DNA of 64,000 nt. It comes from CAYQQU01 sp964419545. GTDB lineage: Bacteria; Bacteroidota; Bacteroidia; Chitinophagales; Saprospiraceae. The notes under the pieces were generated by a model. It searched no databases. It worked only from the letters and a program-made list of their open reading frames with translations, and was not told the DNA's origin. Every line of letters starts with the position of its first letter. Within the stretch, counting starts at the first letter, position 1. Positions 21,306-31,384 of the stretch are shown in pieces. The position numbers and the translations under genes are program-made. Location: positions 97,226 to 161,225 of the forward strand of contig CAYQQU010000003.1 of the NCBI GenBank assembly GCA_964419545.1, written 5' to 3'.

Positions 21306-24300
21306 CTATGGTTTCACCCGTTCCAGTTCTTTCAGCAGTTCCTTCACCGCCGCTTCCAGTTGCTGATCCTTGCCCTGGCTGACGGCGCCCGGCTCGTTGG
21401 GCACTTTGATGTCCGGTTCGAGCTGGTTGTTTTCCAGGTATTCGCCGTCGTTGGTGAGCATGCCGACCTGCGGGATGCCGAAGATGAGGTCGCCGGTGTG
21501 CAGGCGCTCCCACCATACGGCGGTGCCGGTGCCGGGTACGGGCATACCCACCAGTTTGCCGATTCCCAGTTCCTGGTAGGTGAAGGGGAACATATGGGCG
21601 TCGGAGTAGTTGCTCTCGCTCATCACGACGATGGAAGGCTTGGCCCATTTGAACTGGGGCTCGGCGCCGAGGTTCTGGCCGCGCGGCATGAAAGTGATGT
21701 ACTTTTTGCCGTCGAGGAAGGTGGCCAGGTCGTCGTGCAGCCAGCCGCCGCCGTTGAAGCGGGTGTCGACCACGAGGGCTTCCTTACCGGCGTTGCGGCC
21801 CAGCACTTCTTCGTAGACGGTGCGGTAGCTATTGTCGTTCATACTTCGCACGTGGACGTAGCCGACTTTGCCGTCGGAAGCTTCCTCCACGATGGCGCGG
21901 CAGTGCTCGACCCAGCGGCGGTAGCGCAGCCTACCTTCTTCTCCGAGGGTGATGGGCTTGACGGTCTCCTCCCAGCGCTCGTTCGTTGCGGGATCGTAGA
22001 GGGAAAGCAGTGTCGGCTTATCGGCTTTGCGGTTGAGCAGGCGGTAGGGGTTGACGCCGGCCGTCAGGGCTTCGCCGTCGATCTTTTCGATGACGACGCC
22101 GGCTTTGATCCTGGTTCCTTCCCTGACCACCGGGCTCTTGTCCATCACCTCGGCGATCTTCCAGCCGTCGCCCGTATGACCCTCATCGTAGAACAGGCCG
22201 AGCGAGGCCGTCGCATCCGGGTTTTCCCGATCTTGCGGGCGGTAGCGAGCACCGGTATGGGAGGCGTTGAGTTCGCCGAGCATCTCGCTGAGCATCTCCG
22301 CGAAGTCGCGGTTGTTGTTGATGTGGGGCAAAAACGCGGCGTAGGCCTCTTTGTAGTAATCCCACTCCACCTCGTGCAGGTCGACTTTATAGAACTTTTT
22401 GACGACCTGCCGCCAGACGTGCTCCAGCAGGTACTCGCGCTCGGCGGCCTCGTTGACGACCATTTCGCCTTTGACGCCCACGCTTTCTTTCTTGCCGTCG
22501 TCGGTTTTCACTTTGTGGATTTTGCCGTCGGCGAGGATGAAGAGGTGTTTGCCTTCTTTATCCGCCACCAGCTCGCCGACCTGCTTCGCCCCCAGCTTCA
22601 CCAGTATCTTGGTGTCTTTAGTGCGCAGTTCGGTCTGCCACAGGTCGTAGCCTTTTTCGAACTTGGCCAGGTAGAACAGCTTTTCCCCATCGTCGGAAAC
22701 GTAGGCGTCGGCCAGCTGGGAAGAGTGGATCGTCAGGCGCACTTTGCGATCTTCAATGCCCTCCAGCTCGATCTCGACCGGCTCGATCTTGTCTTCGTCT
22801 TCCTCCGTTTCTTTTTTCTCCGCTTCTCCCTTTTTACTTTTTTCTTCTTCCTTTTGCTTTTCCTCCAGCAGGCTGTATTCTTCCTCGGTGAGCGTAAACT
22901 TGTCATAGGCGTCCTGAGTGAAGAACATGGCGTACACATCGGCTTCGGCGCCCCAGCTGGCGTGGTTTTTCATGCCGTCGCGGTCGGAGAACCACATCAT
23001 CATTTGTCCTTTCATCATCCACTGGGGCCGGCCGTCTCTGTACCCGCTCTTGGTGAGGTTGATGATCTCGCCGGAGCCGTCGGCGCTTACCAGTCCGGCT
23101 TCGTCGATCCACTGGTTGGGCTGCAGGGTTTCCACCAGGAACCATTTGCCGTCGGGCGACCACTGGTAGTGCTGGTCGCCGTCGGAGTAGGAGTAATTTT
23201 TATCCTTAGCGACGATCTCGCGTACGGCTTTGGTTTCGAGGTTGACCACTTTGAGGGCGGTGCGTTCTTCCAGGTAGGCCACTTCTTTGCCGTCGGGCGA
23301 ATAAGCGGGCTGGAATTCTTCACTCGGGGTCGCGATCACCGGTTCTTCGTCGATGAGGGTCGCGGTAAAAAAATACGGTTCTTCATCGCGCTGAATGCTC
23401 GCCTGATAGACGTTCCAGCTGCCGTCGCGTTCTCCGGCGTACAGCAGGCGGCGGCCGTCGGGGCTGAAGCTCACCGAACGCTCCTGCTGCGGCGTAGTGG
23501 TGATGCGGCGGGTGGTGCCTTCTTTGACGGAAGCCACGAATACTTCGCCGCGGACCACGAAGGCGACCTCCTTGCCGTTGGGGGAGAGGGCCATCTCGGA
23601 AATATCGCCGTTTACCGACAGCGTCTTTTCGTCATTGTAGCGGTCGCCGGTGATGATCTTGATGTCCACTTTGCCGGGCGATTCGCCTTCGCGCATGGTA
23701 TAGAGCTCGCCGGCGAAGCTGAAGCAAAGCAGGCCGTCGTCGCTGACGCTCAGGCTCCGCACCGGGTGTTTTTCGAAAGTGGTAAGCTGGGTGCGCGCTT
23801 CCGGGTTGTCGACCGGCATCCGGAAGATGTTGAAGTCGCCTTTCTCTTCGCTGAGGTAATACAGGGCGTTCTCGCCGGGCGCGAAAACCGGCTCGCGATC
23901 TTCACCGGCGAAATCGGTCAGCTGGCGGTACTCCGAAGTCTGGGTGTCGTAAACCCACAGGTCGCGCGTCACTGAGGAGGTATGGTGTTTGCGAAAAACG
24001 TCCTCATAGCCTTTGCGGTCGTGAAAAGCCAGCAGGCTCCCGTCGGCGTTGTAGCGGGCGCTTTCGGCGGGCGTGGTCAACACCTGGGCGGGCCGGCCGC
24101 CGGCTACGGGAACCTGATACAGTTCCGGAAGTACGCCGGAGGGAAACTGCTGGTTGGCGGCGGCGTCCAATCGGCTGGAAGTGAAGGTGATGTGCTGGTT
24201 ATCCGGAGTAAAAGCCGACGGATAGTCATCGGCGGAATGGTAGGTCAGGCGTTGGGCGGAGCCGCCTTCCGCCGACATAGTGAAGAGGTCGTAATTGCCG

Positions 24301-24557
24301 TAGCGATCGGAAGCAAAAGCGATCTGCTTGCCGTCATTCGACCACACGGGCATGAAGTCGTGCGCGTCATGCAGAGTCAGGGGAATGGCCAGACCGCCTG
24401 CACTCGGCGCCCGGTACAAATCGCCTTTATACGTGAAAAGTATGGTCTGCCCGTCCGGCGAAATAGCCGGATACCGCAGCCATAGGGGGCTATTCTGCCC
24501 GGTCAGCCAAAGCGGGCTGAGGAATACGGCCAGTAAGGTGAAAATGGTAAACCTCAT
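21306..24557 (-). CDS. Tricorn-like S41 protease with beta-propeller domains
   Basis: A 1083-aa protein with a signal peptide (MRFTIFTLLAVFLSPLWLTGQ). Residues about 25-690 hold WD40/PD40 propeller repeats (YPAISPDGQTILFTYKGDLY, VWSNDGKQIAFASDRYGNYDLF). A charged Glu/Lys-rich insertion lies near 560-590. Then follow a helical core, a PDZ-like segment (about 790-850) and a C-terminal S41 domain with VVDTRFNGGGW and the nucleophile serine in SNYSDAH (about residue 985). Tricorn proteins degrade peptides made by other proteases; the secreted bacterial forms probably act in the periplasm. Length and domain order match the family. It is convergent with the BNR-repeat gene and divergent from the M16 peptidase gene. 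Confidence 0.9.
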   Translation of the reverse strand: MRFTIFTLLAVFLSPLWLTGQNSPLWLRYPAISPDGQTILFTYKGDLYRAPSAGGLAIPLTLHDAHDFMPVWSNDGKQIAFASDRYGNYDLFTMSAEGGSAQRLTYHSADDYPSAFTPDNQHITFTSSRLDAAANQQFPSGVLPELYQVPVAGGRPAQVLTTPAESARYNADGSLLAFHDRKGYEDVFRKHHTSSVTRDLWVYDTQTSEYRQLTDFAGEDREPVFAPGENALYYLSEEKGDFNIFRMPVDNPEARTQLTTFEKHPVRSLSVSDDGLLCFSFAGELYTMREGESPGKVDIKIITGDRYNDEKTLSVNGDISEMALSPNGKEVAFVVRGEVFVASVKEGTTRRITTTPQQERSVSFSPDGRRLLYAGERDGSWNVYQASIQRDEEPYFFTATLIDEEPVIATPSEEFQPAYSPDGKEVAYLEERTALKVVNLETKAVREIVAKDKNYSYSDGDQHYQWSPDGKWFLVETLQPNQWIDEAGLVSADGSGEIINLTKSGYRDGRPQWMMKGQMMMWFSDRDGMKNHASWGAEADVYAMFFTQDAYDKFTLTEEEYSLLEEKQKEEEKSKKGEAEKKETEEDEDKIEPVEIELEGIEDRKVRLTIHSSQLADAYVSDDGEKLFYLAKFEKGYDLWQTELRTKDTKILVKLGAKQVGELVADKEGKHLFILADGKIHKVKTDDGKKESVGVKGEMVVNEAAEREYLLEHVWRQVVKKFYKVDLHEVEWDYYKEAYAAFLPHINNNRDFAEMLSEMLGELNASHTGARYRPQDRENPDATASLGLFYDEGHTGDGWKIAEVMDKSPVVREGTRIKAGVVIEKIDGEALTAGVNPYRLLNRKADKPTLLSLYDPATNERWEETVKPITLGEEGRLRYRRWVEHCRAIVEEASDGKVGYVHVRSMNDNSYRTVYEEVLGRNAGKEALVVDTRFNGGGWLHDDLATFLDGKKYITFMPRGQNLGAEPQFKWAKPSIVVMSESNYSDAHMFPFTYQELGIGKLVGMPVPGTGTAVWWERLHTGDLIFGIPQVGMLTNDGEYLENNQLEPDIKVPNEPGAVSQGKDQQLEAAVKELLKELERVKP

Positions 24558-24679
24558 GGTGATTTCTTTTTAGGTTAGAAAGTAGGATTGACGAATATAT
24601 AAAAAACTGGCTTGGCGGCCGGGGTCAGAAACTTACAGCCTGTGAAATGTGTTATTTTGCATTACACAATCAAACCTTC

Positions 24680-27538
24680 ATGCTGTTACCCCAATCGCGA
24701 TACCAATACCCGTCTCTTCCCGGCGATCCGTTAGCCGTCAAGCAATACCAGCTCGCCAACGGGCTGCGCCTTTACCTGAGCCCCAATGCCGTTGAGCCTC
24801 GCATCTTCACCAACATCGCCGTGCGGGCCGGCTCCAAGCAGGATCCTGCCGATACCACCGGCCTGGCGCACTATATGGAGCACCTGCTCTTTAAGGGAAC
24901 CAGCCGGCTGGGCGCGCTGAACTGGGAGGAGGAATCCAAACTGCTGGAACGCATCGCCGATCTGTACGAGACGCGACGCGCCACCGCCGACGAAGGACGA
25001 CGCGAGGCGCTCTACACCGAGATCGACCGGCTTTCTTCCGAGGCCGCCCGCCTGGCCGCACCCAATGAATACGACAAACTCGTCACCGCCATCGGCGCTA
25101 CCGATACCAATGCGTATACCTGGTTCGACCAGACGGTATTCGTCAACGATATTCCCGCCAACGAACTGGAACGCTGGATGCAACTGGAGGCCGAGCGCTT
25201 CCGCATGATGGCGCTGCGCCTCTTTCACACCGAACTGGAGACGGTATACGAAGAATTCAACATCAGCCAGGACCGCGACAGCCGCAAGGCGAGCAACGCC
25301 CTGCGCCGCCTCTTGTTCCCTACTCATCCCTACGGCTCCCAGACCACCCTGGGCTCGGCCCAGCACCTCAAGAACCCTTCTCTTCGAAAAATCCAGGCCT
25401 TCTTTCAAACCTATTACACGCCAAACAATATGGCGATCGTATTGGCCGGCGACTTCGATCCCGACGAAGCGATCCGGCTGGCCGAACGCTACTTTGGAGG
25501 TTACGAGGCGCGACCGGCACCACCTTTCCGGGCGGCGCCGCAACCTCATTTTACGGCGCCCCGGCAGGCCGACGTCTACGGTCAGGAATCGCCATTTGTG
25601 GAGATCGCGTGGCGTTTTCCGGGAGCGGGCAGCCGGGAGTCGACCTGGCTCCATCTGCTGGAAGGCGTCTTCTCCAACGGCCAGGCCGGCCTTTTTGATC
25701 TCAACCTGCAACAGCCGCAGCGCCTGCTCGACTCCGAGGCCTGGGTATGGCGCTATGCCGACTATTCCGTTTTCGGCCTGTTCGGGCAGCCACGTAAGGG
25801 GCAGTCGCTGGAGGAGGTGACCCGGCTGCTGCTCGAACAAGTGGAGGTCTGCCGACGGGGGGATTTTCCGGACTGGCTGCTCGAAGCCGTGGTGCGCGAA
25901 GAAAAATACGACCGGCTCAAGGCGCTGGAGCGCAACAAAGACCGGGTGTCGATGATGAGCTATGCCTTCCTCATGGGCATCCCCTGGTCGGCGGTCGTCA
26001 ATTACATCGCGGAACTGGAACGCGTCACCAAAGCGGAGCTCGTCGATTTTGCCCGGCGCCGCCTCACCGAGGGGTACGCCATTGTGCGCAAACACCAGGG
26101 GCCTGATCCGTCGGTGATCAAGGTTAAAAAGCCGCCGATCACTCCCGTTTCGCTCAACCGTACCGGGCAATCCGATTTTGCGCGCCGGTTGTTGGCGCAG
26201 CCGGCCGGGCGCCTGCAGCCCGTTTTTGTAGACTTCGACGCCTTCATTCAGTCGGGGGAACTGTCGCCGGGGCTGCCGTTTTCCTACGTGCACAATCCCT
26301 TCAGCCCTACTTTCCGGCTGGACTATATTTTCGATATGGGCAAAAACCACGACCAGGAGTTGTCCATCGCCATGCATTACCTGGAATACCTGGGCGCCAG
26401 CCGCTATACGGCCGCACAGATCCAGCAGGAGTTGTATCGCCTGGGGCTGTCATTTGAAAGCTACAGCCACGATCGCCATACCTACCTCACCCTGAGCGGG
26501 CTGGAAGAATCGCTGGAGGAAGGCCTCGCCCTGATAGAGCACCTGCTCGCCAACGTGCAGGAAAACCCGGAAGCGCTGCGCAACGTCGTCCGCGACATCC
26601 TCAGCCACCGGGCCAACGCCAAAAAAGAACGCAGCCACGTGCTGCAAAGCGCGCTGAGCAGCTACGCCCGCTACGGCCCGCGTTCGCCCTTCACCTGGCG
26701 GTTGCCCGCCGCGACGCTGGAGCGCCTCTCCGCCGGGCGCCTGACCGAACAGATCCGGGATCTGACCGCCTACCGCCATAGCGTATATTATTACGGGCAG
26801 CGCGACGCGAACGAGGTCGCCCGGCTGCTGCGCCGCCACCACCGGGCGCCGGCTGCGCTCCGGCCTTTACCTCCTGAAACGGCGTTCCGGCAATTGGCGA
26901 CCGACGCGCCCCGCGTGCTTTTCCTGGATTTTCCCATCGTCCAGGCCGACGTACTGCTCATATCCCGGGGCACCCCACATTTTAACCTGGAGGAACACCT
27001 GATGCGCGAGTGGTACAACGAATATTTCGGCGACGGGCTTTCTTCTATCGTTTTCCAGGACATCCGGGAAGCAAAAGGGCTGGCTTACCAGACGTTCGCC
27101 GTCTACACCTCGCCCCGGCGCCGCGACAAAGCCCACTACCTCAATGCATACCTGGGCACCCAGCCCGACAAGCTCGACGACGCCCTGCCGGCCATGCTGG
27201 GCATCATCGATGCGATGCCGGTAGCGCCCGCATTGGCCGAACAAGCCCGGCAGAACCTGCTCATCCGCATCGAGAGCGAGCGGTTGTTCCCTTCCAAGAT
27301 CTTCTGGGAAGCCCGCGCGGCGGAAGCGGTCGGCCACCGGCGCGACCTGGCCAAAGACCTCTACGAACGCCTGCGGTCCGCCCAGCTGTCCGACCTCCTG
27401 CAATTTCAGCAGCAGTACGTGCAGGGCCGCCATTTTACCGTGGCGCTGCTGGGGCAGCGTAGTCATTTTGATTTTCGAAAACTGGAAAAATACGGTGAGG
27501 TAAAAGAGGTGACGCTGGAGCAGGTTTTTGGGTATTGA
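24680..27538 (+). CDS. M16 (insulinase/pitrilysin) family zinc peptidase
   Basis: About 952 residues with two tandem M16 halves. The first has the inverted zinc site HYMEH (residues 64-68, inside TGLAHYMEHLLFKGT) and the downstream glutamates in LETVYEEFN. The second half (about 500-950) lacks this site and is the usual inactive partner that closes the chamber. The ATG at 24680 is preferred over one at 24647 because the stretch between contains ttattttgc, close to a Bacteroidota -7 box. No clear signal peptide is seen, so it is either cytoplasmic or exported by an unrecognised route; the role is probably peptide degradation, fitting its neighbour, the tricorn-like protease. Confidence 0.9.
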   Translation: MLLPQSRYQYPSLPGDPLAVKQYQLANGLRLYLSPNAVEPRIFTNIAVRAGSKQDPADTTGLAHYMEHLLFKGTSRLGALNWEEESKLLERIADLYETRRATADEGRREALYTEIDRLSSEAARLAAPNEYDKLVTAIGATDTNAYTWFDQTVFVNDIPANELERWMQLEAERFRMMALRLFHTELETVYEEFNISQDRDSRKASNALRRLLFPTHPYGSQTTLGSAQHLKNPSLRKIQAFFQTYYTPNNMAIVLAGDFDPDEAIRLAERYFGGYEARPAPPFRAAPQPHFTAPRQADVYGQESPFVEIAWRFPGAGSRESTWLHLLEGVFSNGQAGLFDLNLQQPQRLLDSEAWVWRYADYSVFGLFGQPRKGQSLEEVTRLLLEQVEVCRRGDFPDWLLEAVVREEKYDRLKALERNKDRVSMMSYAFLMGIPWSAVVNYIAELERVTKAELVDFARRRLTEGYAIVRKHQGPDPSVIKVKKPPITPVSLNRTGQSDFARRLLAQPAGRLQPVFVDFDAFIQSGELSPGLPFSYVHNPFSPTFRLDYIFDMGKNHDQELSIAMHYLEYLGASRYTAAQIQQELYRLGLSFESYSHDRHTYLTLSGLEESLEEGLALIEHLLANVQENPEALRNVVRDILSHRANAKKERSHVLQSALSSYARYGPRSPFTWRLPAATLERLSAGRLTEQIRDLTAYRHSVYYYGQRDANEVARLLRRHHRAPAALRPLPPETAFRQLATDAPRVLFLDFPIVQADVLLISRGTPHFNLEEHLMREWYNEYFGDGLSSIVFQDIREAKGLAYQTFAVYTSPRRRDKAHYLNAYLGTQPDKLDDALPAMLGIIDAMPVAPALAEQARQNLLIRIESERLFPSKIFWEARAAEAVGHRRDLAKDLYERLRSAQLSDLLQFQQQYVQGRHFTVALLGQRSHFDFRKLEKYGEVKEVTLEQVFGY

Positions 27539-27601
27539 TCACTAGATAGCCCCTCGGCTACCTTTGCAGCTGCTTTTTTTCTTCAAATTGACTTAGAACC
27601 C

Positions 27602-28570
27602 ATGCCGGCATCGCTCGACTTCCTCTTTGATCATCCTCCGTCTCCAGTGCAGGAAATTGTCGATCCCCGGCTTTCCGGGCGGGGCGTACGGCTGTTGGTC
27701 AAGCGCGACGACTTGCTCTGTTTTCCCGAACATCCCGCTTTTATGGGCAACAAATGGCGCAAGCTGAAGTACAACCTGCGTCAAGCGCGATCGGTCGGCC
27801 ACGACCAGCTGATCACCTTCGGCGGAGCTTTTTCCAACCACATCGCTGCGGTGGCGGCCGCCGGCGCGCGCTTCGGGTTCCGAACGGCGGGTATTATTCG
27901 CGGGGAGCGGCCGGCCGGGCTGAACGCCACCCTGCGCTACGCCGAGCATTGCGGCATGGCGCTTCACTTTCTCGACCGCACTACCTACCGGCGCCATCCG
28001 GAGCCGGAAGTGCAGGAAGCGATCCTCCGGCGCGCCGGGCCGGGTTTTGTCATCCCGGAAGGCGGCGCCAACGCAGCCGCGCTGGCCGGCTGTCGCGAAC
28101 TGGCCGATGAGATCAAAAAGCAGCTCGCGGCGAATACCGTCGCCCATTACGCGCTGAGTTGCGGCACGGGGGGCACCGCCGCCGGCCTGATCGCCGGCCT
28201 GGGACCCGCCGACCGCGTACTGGCCTTTCCTGCCCTCAGGGGTGGTTTCATGGCCGGCGCGATCCAACGCTTGCTGGAGGCTCATTTTCCGGAGACGCCT
28301 TTCCCGAAATGGTCGGTACGCGGGGAATACCACTTTGGCGGGTACGCCAAATTTCGCCCCGGCCTCATCGATTTCATGAACCGCTTTTACCGGCAAACGG
28401 GCATTCCCCTCGATCCCGTCTATACCGGCAAATTATTTTACGGCCTTTTCGATCTGACGGCGCAAGGGTATTTCCCGGAAGGAACGACGGTGCTGGCCGT
28501 CCATACCGGCGGGCTGCAGGGCGTGGCGGGATTCAAAGAGCGGTTCGGGGCGTCGATTTTAGAATATTAA
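27602..28570 (+). CDS. PLP enzyme of the ACC deaminase/D-cysteine desulfhydrase family
   Basis: A 322-aa fold-type II PLP protein. The Schiff-base lysine is expected in GNKWRKLKYN (Lys51), followed by the family motif ITFGGAFSNH that binds the substrate carboxylate. A glycine-rich phosphate loop is seen in SCGTGGTAAGL. Substrate choice between 1-aminocyclopropane-1-carboxylate and D-cysteine cannot be settled by eye; in non-plant-associated bacteria D-cysteine desulfhydrase is more usual. It lies 63 bp after the M16 gene on the same strand and may share its transcript. An aatattaa-tccggg-ttaatatt hairpin directly follows its stop. Confidence 0.88.
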   Translation: MPASLDFLFDHPPSPVQEIVDPRLSGRGVRLLVKRDDLLCFPEHPAFMGNKWRKLKYNLRQARSVGHDQLITFGGAFSNHIAAVAAAGARFGFRTAGIIRGERPAGLNATLRYAEHCGMALHFLDRTTYRRHPEPEVQEAILRRAGPGFVIPEGGANAAALAGCRELADEIKKQLAANTVAHYALSCGTGGTAAGLIAGLGPADRVLAFPALRGGFMAGAIQRLLEAHFPETPFPKWSVRGEYHFGGYAKFRPGLIDFMNRFYRQTGIPLDPVYTGKLFYGLFDLTAQGYFPEGTTVLAVHTGGLQGVAGFKERFGASILEY

Positions 28571-28584
28571 TCCGGGTTAATATT
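28563..28584. terminator. Short hairpin after the PLP deaminase gene
   Basis: aatattaa and ttaatatt flank a tccggg loop, overlapping the end of the gene and lying between convergent coding regions. There is no U-tract, so termination is tentative. Confidence 0.4.
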
Positions 28585-28600
28585 CAGGTTGATCTAAGCG

Positions 28601-30643
28601 CTACTTCGGCAATTTCCCGTAGCGTTCGCCGTCTTCGTAGCGTACGATATAGGCGTTGGGGAAGCCGTTGTTCTGAGCGGCGGCCAGGGCGCTTTTCGCT
28701 TCGCTGAGCGAGAAGAAGTCGGCCACCAAGACGCGCGTCAGTTCTTTGGAAACGAGTTTTTCGGTATCGATCCGGCCGATGTTTTTTACGCCGTCGAAGG
28801 CCGGGTTGTCGGGCTCGTAATTGCGCAGAGCGATCAGCTGGACCTTGTAATAGACGCCGCGATAGCGCGGAGCGGAAGTGATGAATTCGAAATTGTCGCG
28901 CTCGTCCTTGCCGCGAGCGGTGTAAGTAGCGCCGGCTCTGGATTCGGGTGTCGGCATGGGGTCGCCGGTCGCGGTGGTCGTAGGCTCCCTGCGGTCGGTG
29001 CGGCGTTCGGTTTCCCTGAAGTCCGGTTCGCTGATGATGGAGTCCGGGCGCGAAGAGCTGGGTCGCAGGTAGAGCGGCTGGCCGTAGTTGACCTGGCCGG
29101 GTTTGTCGGTCGTCACGATATAGGATCCGTTCACATAGCCCAGGGAAGACACTTCGATGCGGTAAGTCGGGCCCGCCGGCACTTCGAAGCGGTAAGCGCC
29201 GCCGTTGAAGCCTTCACTTTCCAAGAGTTGTTCCTGGTTGTTGGGCCCCAGGCGGTAGACGTAAGCGTTGAGGCTGGCCACCGGCGCGCCGGAAGTTTCG
29301 TCGAGCACATCACCGCGGATGGCTACGGGGCCGGAAGTGGCGCCCGCGCGGCCGGAGGTGAAGTAAAAGATATCGTCGTTGGTGGTCGTGATCTTTTGTC
29401 CGCCGAAGACGCGGTTGGACGTCAGGAAGCCGGCCGCGCCCGTCGGTGTCAGCGCGAAGAAGTAGTCGTCGGCGCTGGAATTGACCGGCATGCCCATGTT
29501 CTCGGGATACGTCCAGTTGGTTTCCTGCCCGGTGGTGCGGAAGATGTCGAACCCGCCCATCGAGACGTGGCCGTTCGAAGCGAAATACAAGGTGCCGTCT
29601 TGCGGGTTGAAGAAGGGCGCGATCTCGTCGCCGTAGGTATTCACGCCCGGCCCCAGGTTGACGGGAAAAGTAAAATCGAGGCCGCTGGTGCCGAGGTCGC
29701 GGCTGGCGTACCAGATATCCATGCTGCCCCGGCCGCCGTCGCGGTTGGAGGAAAAATAGAGGATCTCCAGTCCGCCGACGTGGGCGACGCTGGGGTGGGT
29801 GGCCGTCACGCCCTGGGTGTTGATGTAATCAGGCAGGCGTTTGGGTTCCGACCAGGCGCCCCTTTCGCGCACCAGCGCAAAGATCTCGCAGCGGGTATTG
29901 AGGTCGTCCCAGAGGCTGCCTTCCTCGCAGATGGTGAAGTAGAAGCGGTTGCCGTCCGGGGAGAAAGCTCCGTGGCAGAACTGGCCGCTGCGAATGACCG
30001 GAAAAGCGTCGGGCGTGCGTGCTTTGGCCCATTCGCCGGCCCGTCCTTCGGTGCTGTAGATGCGGGCGGTGCCTCCCATGGTCGAAGAAAAGTAGAGTTC
30101 TCCGGTAGCGACCGGGATGGGGGCGAATTCGCGCGAATCGGTATTGACGGCATTATTGAGGTGGACGATTTCGAGCTGGCGGTTGGCGCGGGAAGGCGCT
30201 TCTTTGCCCAGCTCGCAGCCCTGGATCTCCGTTTGGATGATGTCTTCGAGAATGGCTTTGCTGGGGCCGGCGTACTGGTCGAAGAACGCCTGGAACTCCT
30301 CTTTGGCCTTGTCGTACTGGGCGTCCTGCTTGAGGCAGCGCGCGTACTTCAGGCCGACGAGCGGATACTCGTCGTTTTCGTCTTTCACGTGCTGGTAAGC
30401 CTCCGCCGCTTTGCGGTAGTTCTTGATGCGGTAATAGGCTTCGGCGGCCTTATGGATCAGTTCTTCTTTTTTCCTCTTTTTTTGCCAGGCCTTTTCGAAG
30501 TGGTCGGCGGCCTCGGCATAGTCTCCTTGTTCGAGGGCGGCCTCGGCGAGATTGCGGTGTTTTCTCCAACTCAGCCGGTCCTGCGCCGGCAGCGCCTGTA
30601 ACAGGAAGCAGCTGAGCAACAGGAAGGAAATTCTTTTTATCAT
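28601..30643 (-). CDS. PorE-like TPR/beta-propeller/CRD protein with SPOR-like end
   Basis: A 680-aa exported protein (signal peptide MIKRISFLLLSCFLLQALPAQ). Residues about 25-140 are TPR repeats (AALEQGDYAEAADHFEKAW, YYRIKNYRKAAEAYQHV). Residues about 165-415 form a PD40-type propeller (FCHGAFSPDGNRFYFTICEE, ILYFSSNRDGGRGSMDIWYA). About 430-520 is a carboxypeptidase-regulatory beta-sandwich (IRGDVLDETSGAPVAS). The C-terminus (about 595-675, VYYKVQLIALRNYEPDNP) resembles a SPOR domain. The first three modules match PorE of the type IX secretion system, which ends in an OmpA-like peptidoglycan-binding domain; here a SPOR-like domain, also peptidoglycan-binding, takes that place. A role in anchoring T9SS or envelope structures is inferred. 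Confidence 0.72.
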   Translation of the reverse strand: MIKRISFLLLSCFLLQALPAQDRLSWRKHRNLAEAALEQGDYAEAADHFEKAWQKKRKKEELIHKAAEAYYRIKNYRKAAEAYQHVKDENDEYPLVGLKYARCLKQDAQYDKAKEEFQAFFDQYAGPSKAILEDIIQTEIQGCELGKEAPSRANRQLEIVHLNNAVNTDSREFAPIPVATGELYFSSTMGGTARIYSTEGRAGEWAKARTPDAFPVIRSGQFCHGAFSPDGNRFYFTICEEGSLWDDLNTRCEIFALVRERGAWSEPKRLPDYINTQGVTATHPSVAHVGGLEILYFSSNRDGGRGSMDIWYASRDLGTSGLDFTFPVNLGPGVNTYGDEIAPFFNPQDGTLYFASNGHVSMGGFDIFRTTGQETNWTYPENMGMPVNSSADDYFFALTPTGAAGFLTSNRVFGGQKITTTNDDIFYFTSGRAGATSGPVAIRGDVLDETSGAPVASLNAYVYRLGPNNQEQLLESEGFNGGAYRFEVPAGPTYRIEVSSLGYVNGSYIVTTDKPGQVNYGQPLYLRPSSSRPDSIISEPDFRETERRTDRREPTTTATGDPMPTPESRAGATYTARGKDERDNFEFITSAPRYRGVYYKVQLIALRNYEPDNPAFDGVKNIGRIDTEKLVSKELTRVLVADFFSLSEAKSALAAAQNNGFPNAYIVRYEDGERYGKLPK

Positions 30644-30675
30644 ATCTGCGGTGGTTTATCGATTTTCTGAAAAAT

Positions 30676-31287
30676 TCATTCCCGGGTCCTGATCGGCTCC
30701 GCCAGGAGCAGCGACTCGATGACGGGCGCGAAATAGCGGTGTTCCAGTTTTTGTACTTTCCGGGCGATCGATTCGGGGGTGTCCTCGGGGGTCACCCGGC
30801 AGCGCGCCTGAAAAACGACGGCGCCTTCGTCGTAGTTTTCGTTGACGCGGTGGATCGTAATGCCGGTTTCATCCACATCCGCTTGGATGACCGCGCGGTG
30901 AACGTGCATGCCGTACATTCCTTTGCCGCCGAACCGGGGTAGTAAAGCAGGGTGAATGTTGACCATCCGGCCGTCGTAATGCCGAATCAGGTAATCGGGT
31001 ATCAGCCACAGGAAGCCCGCCAGTGCGATGAAGTCGATTCCGGCTTCCTGCAAATAATGGAGCAATTGTTCGGTTTCGTAAAACGACTGCCGGTCGATGG
31101 TTAAGGTGGCTATCCCGTTTTGGCGAGCCATTTCCAGCACCGGAGCCGTTTTTTTATTGGAAACGACCAACGATACGGTGATGCGGTCGTGCTTCTCGAA
31201 ATATTCGATGATCTTTTTGGCGTTCGTGCCTGTGCCTGAGGCAAAAATGGCAATTTTTTTCACAGCAGGTGTATTTTCCAGCCACAA
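30676..31287 (-). CDS. purN: Phosphoribosylglycinamide formyltransferase (GAR transformylase)
   Basis: A 203-aa enzyme of purine synthesis that transfers a formyl group from 10-formyl-tetrahydrofolate to glycinamide ribonucleotide. The substrate loop FASGTGTN is at the N-terminus, and the catalytic block is intact: MVNIHPALLP (Asn, His) and, further on, ADVDETGITIH with the catalytic Asp. Length is normal for PurN. It starts at ATG 31287; a GTG eight codons later, just before KKIAIFASGTG, is also plausible. It follows the PorE-like gene's upstream end by about 30 bp on the same strand, so it may be co-transcribed with it. Confidence 0.93.
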   Translation of the reverse strand: MWLENTPAVKKIAIFASGTGTNAKKIIEYFEKHDRITVSLVVSNKKTAPVLEMARQNGIATLTIDRQSFYETEQLLHYLQEAGIDFIALAGFLWLIPDYLIRHYDGRMVNIHPALLPRFGGKGMYGMHVHRAVIQADVDETGITIHRVNENYDEGAVVFQARCRVTPEDTPESIARKVQKLEHRYFAPVIESLLLAEPIRTRE

Positions 31288-31384
31288 CTGGTCCGTCAGA
31301 ACGGAAGTGATTGCCTAAAATAGCGATTTTTGCTAAGAACGCCGTATCCCTTGTAACGTAAGTTGGTGCACAAAAATTTTAGCA

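Noticed and set aside
21115..21648. Minus-strand open frame across the end of the tricorn-like gene and the palindrome
   Set aside because: It reads the real gene in the wrong frame and then repeat DNA; no independent support.
21360..23975. Long open frame opposite the tricorn-like gene (871 codons)
   Set aside because: It is antisense to a protein with clear signal peptide, propeller and S41 motifs; the mirror product is Val/Phe/Gly-rich and matches nothing.
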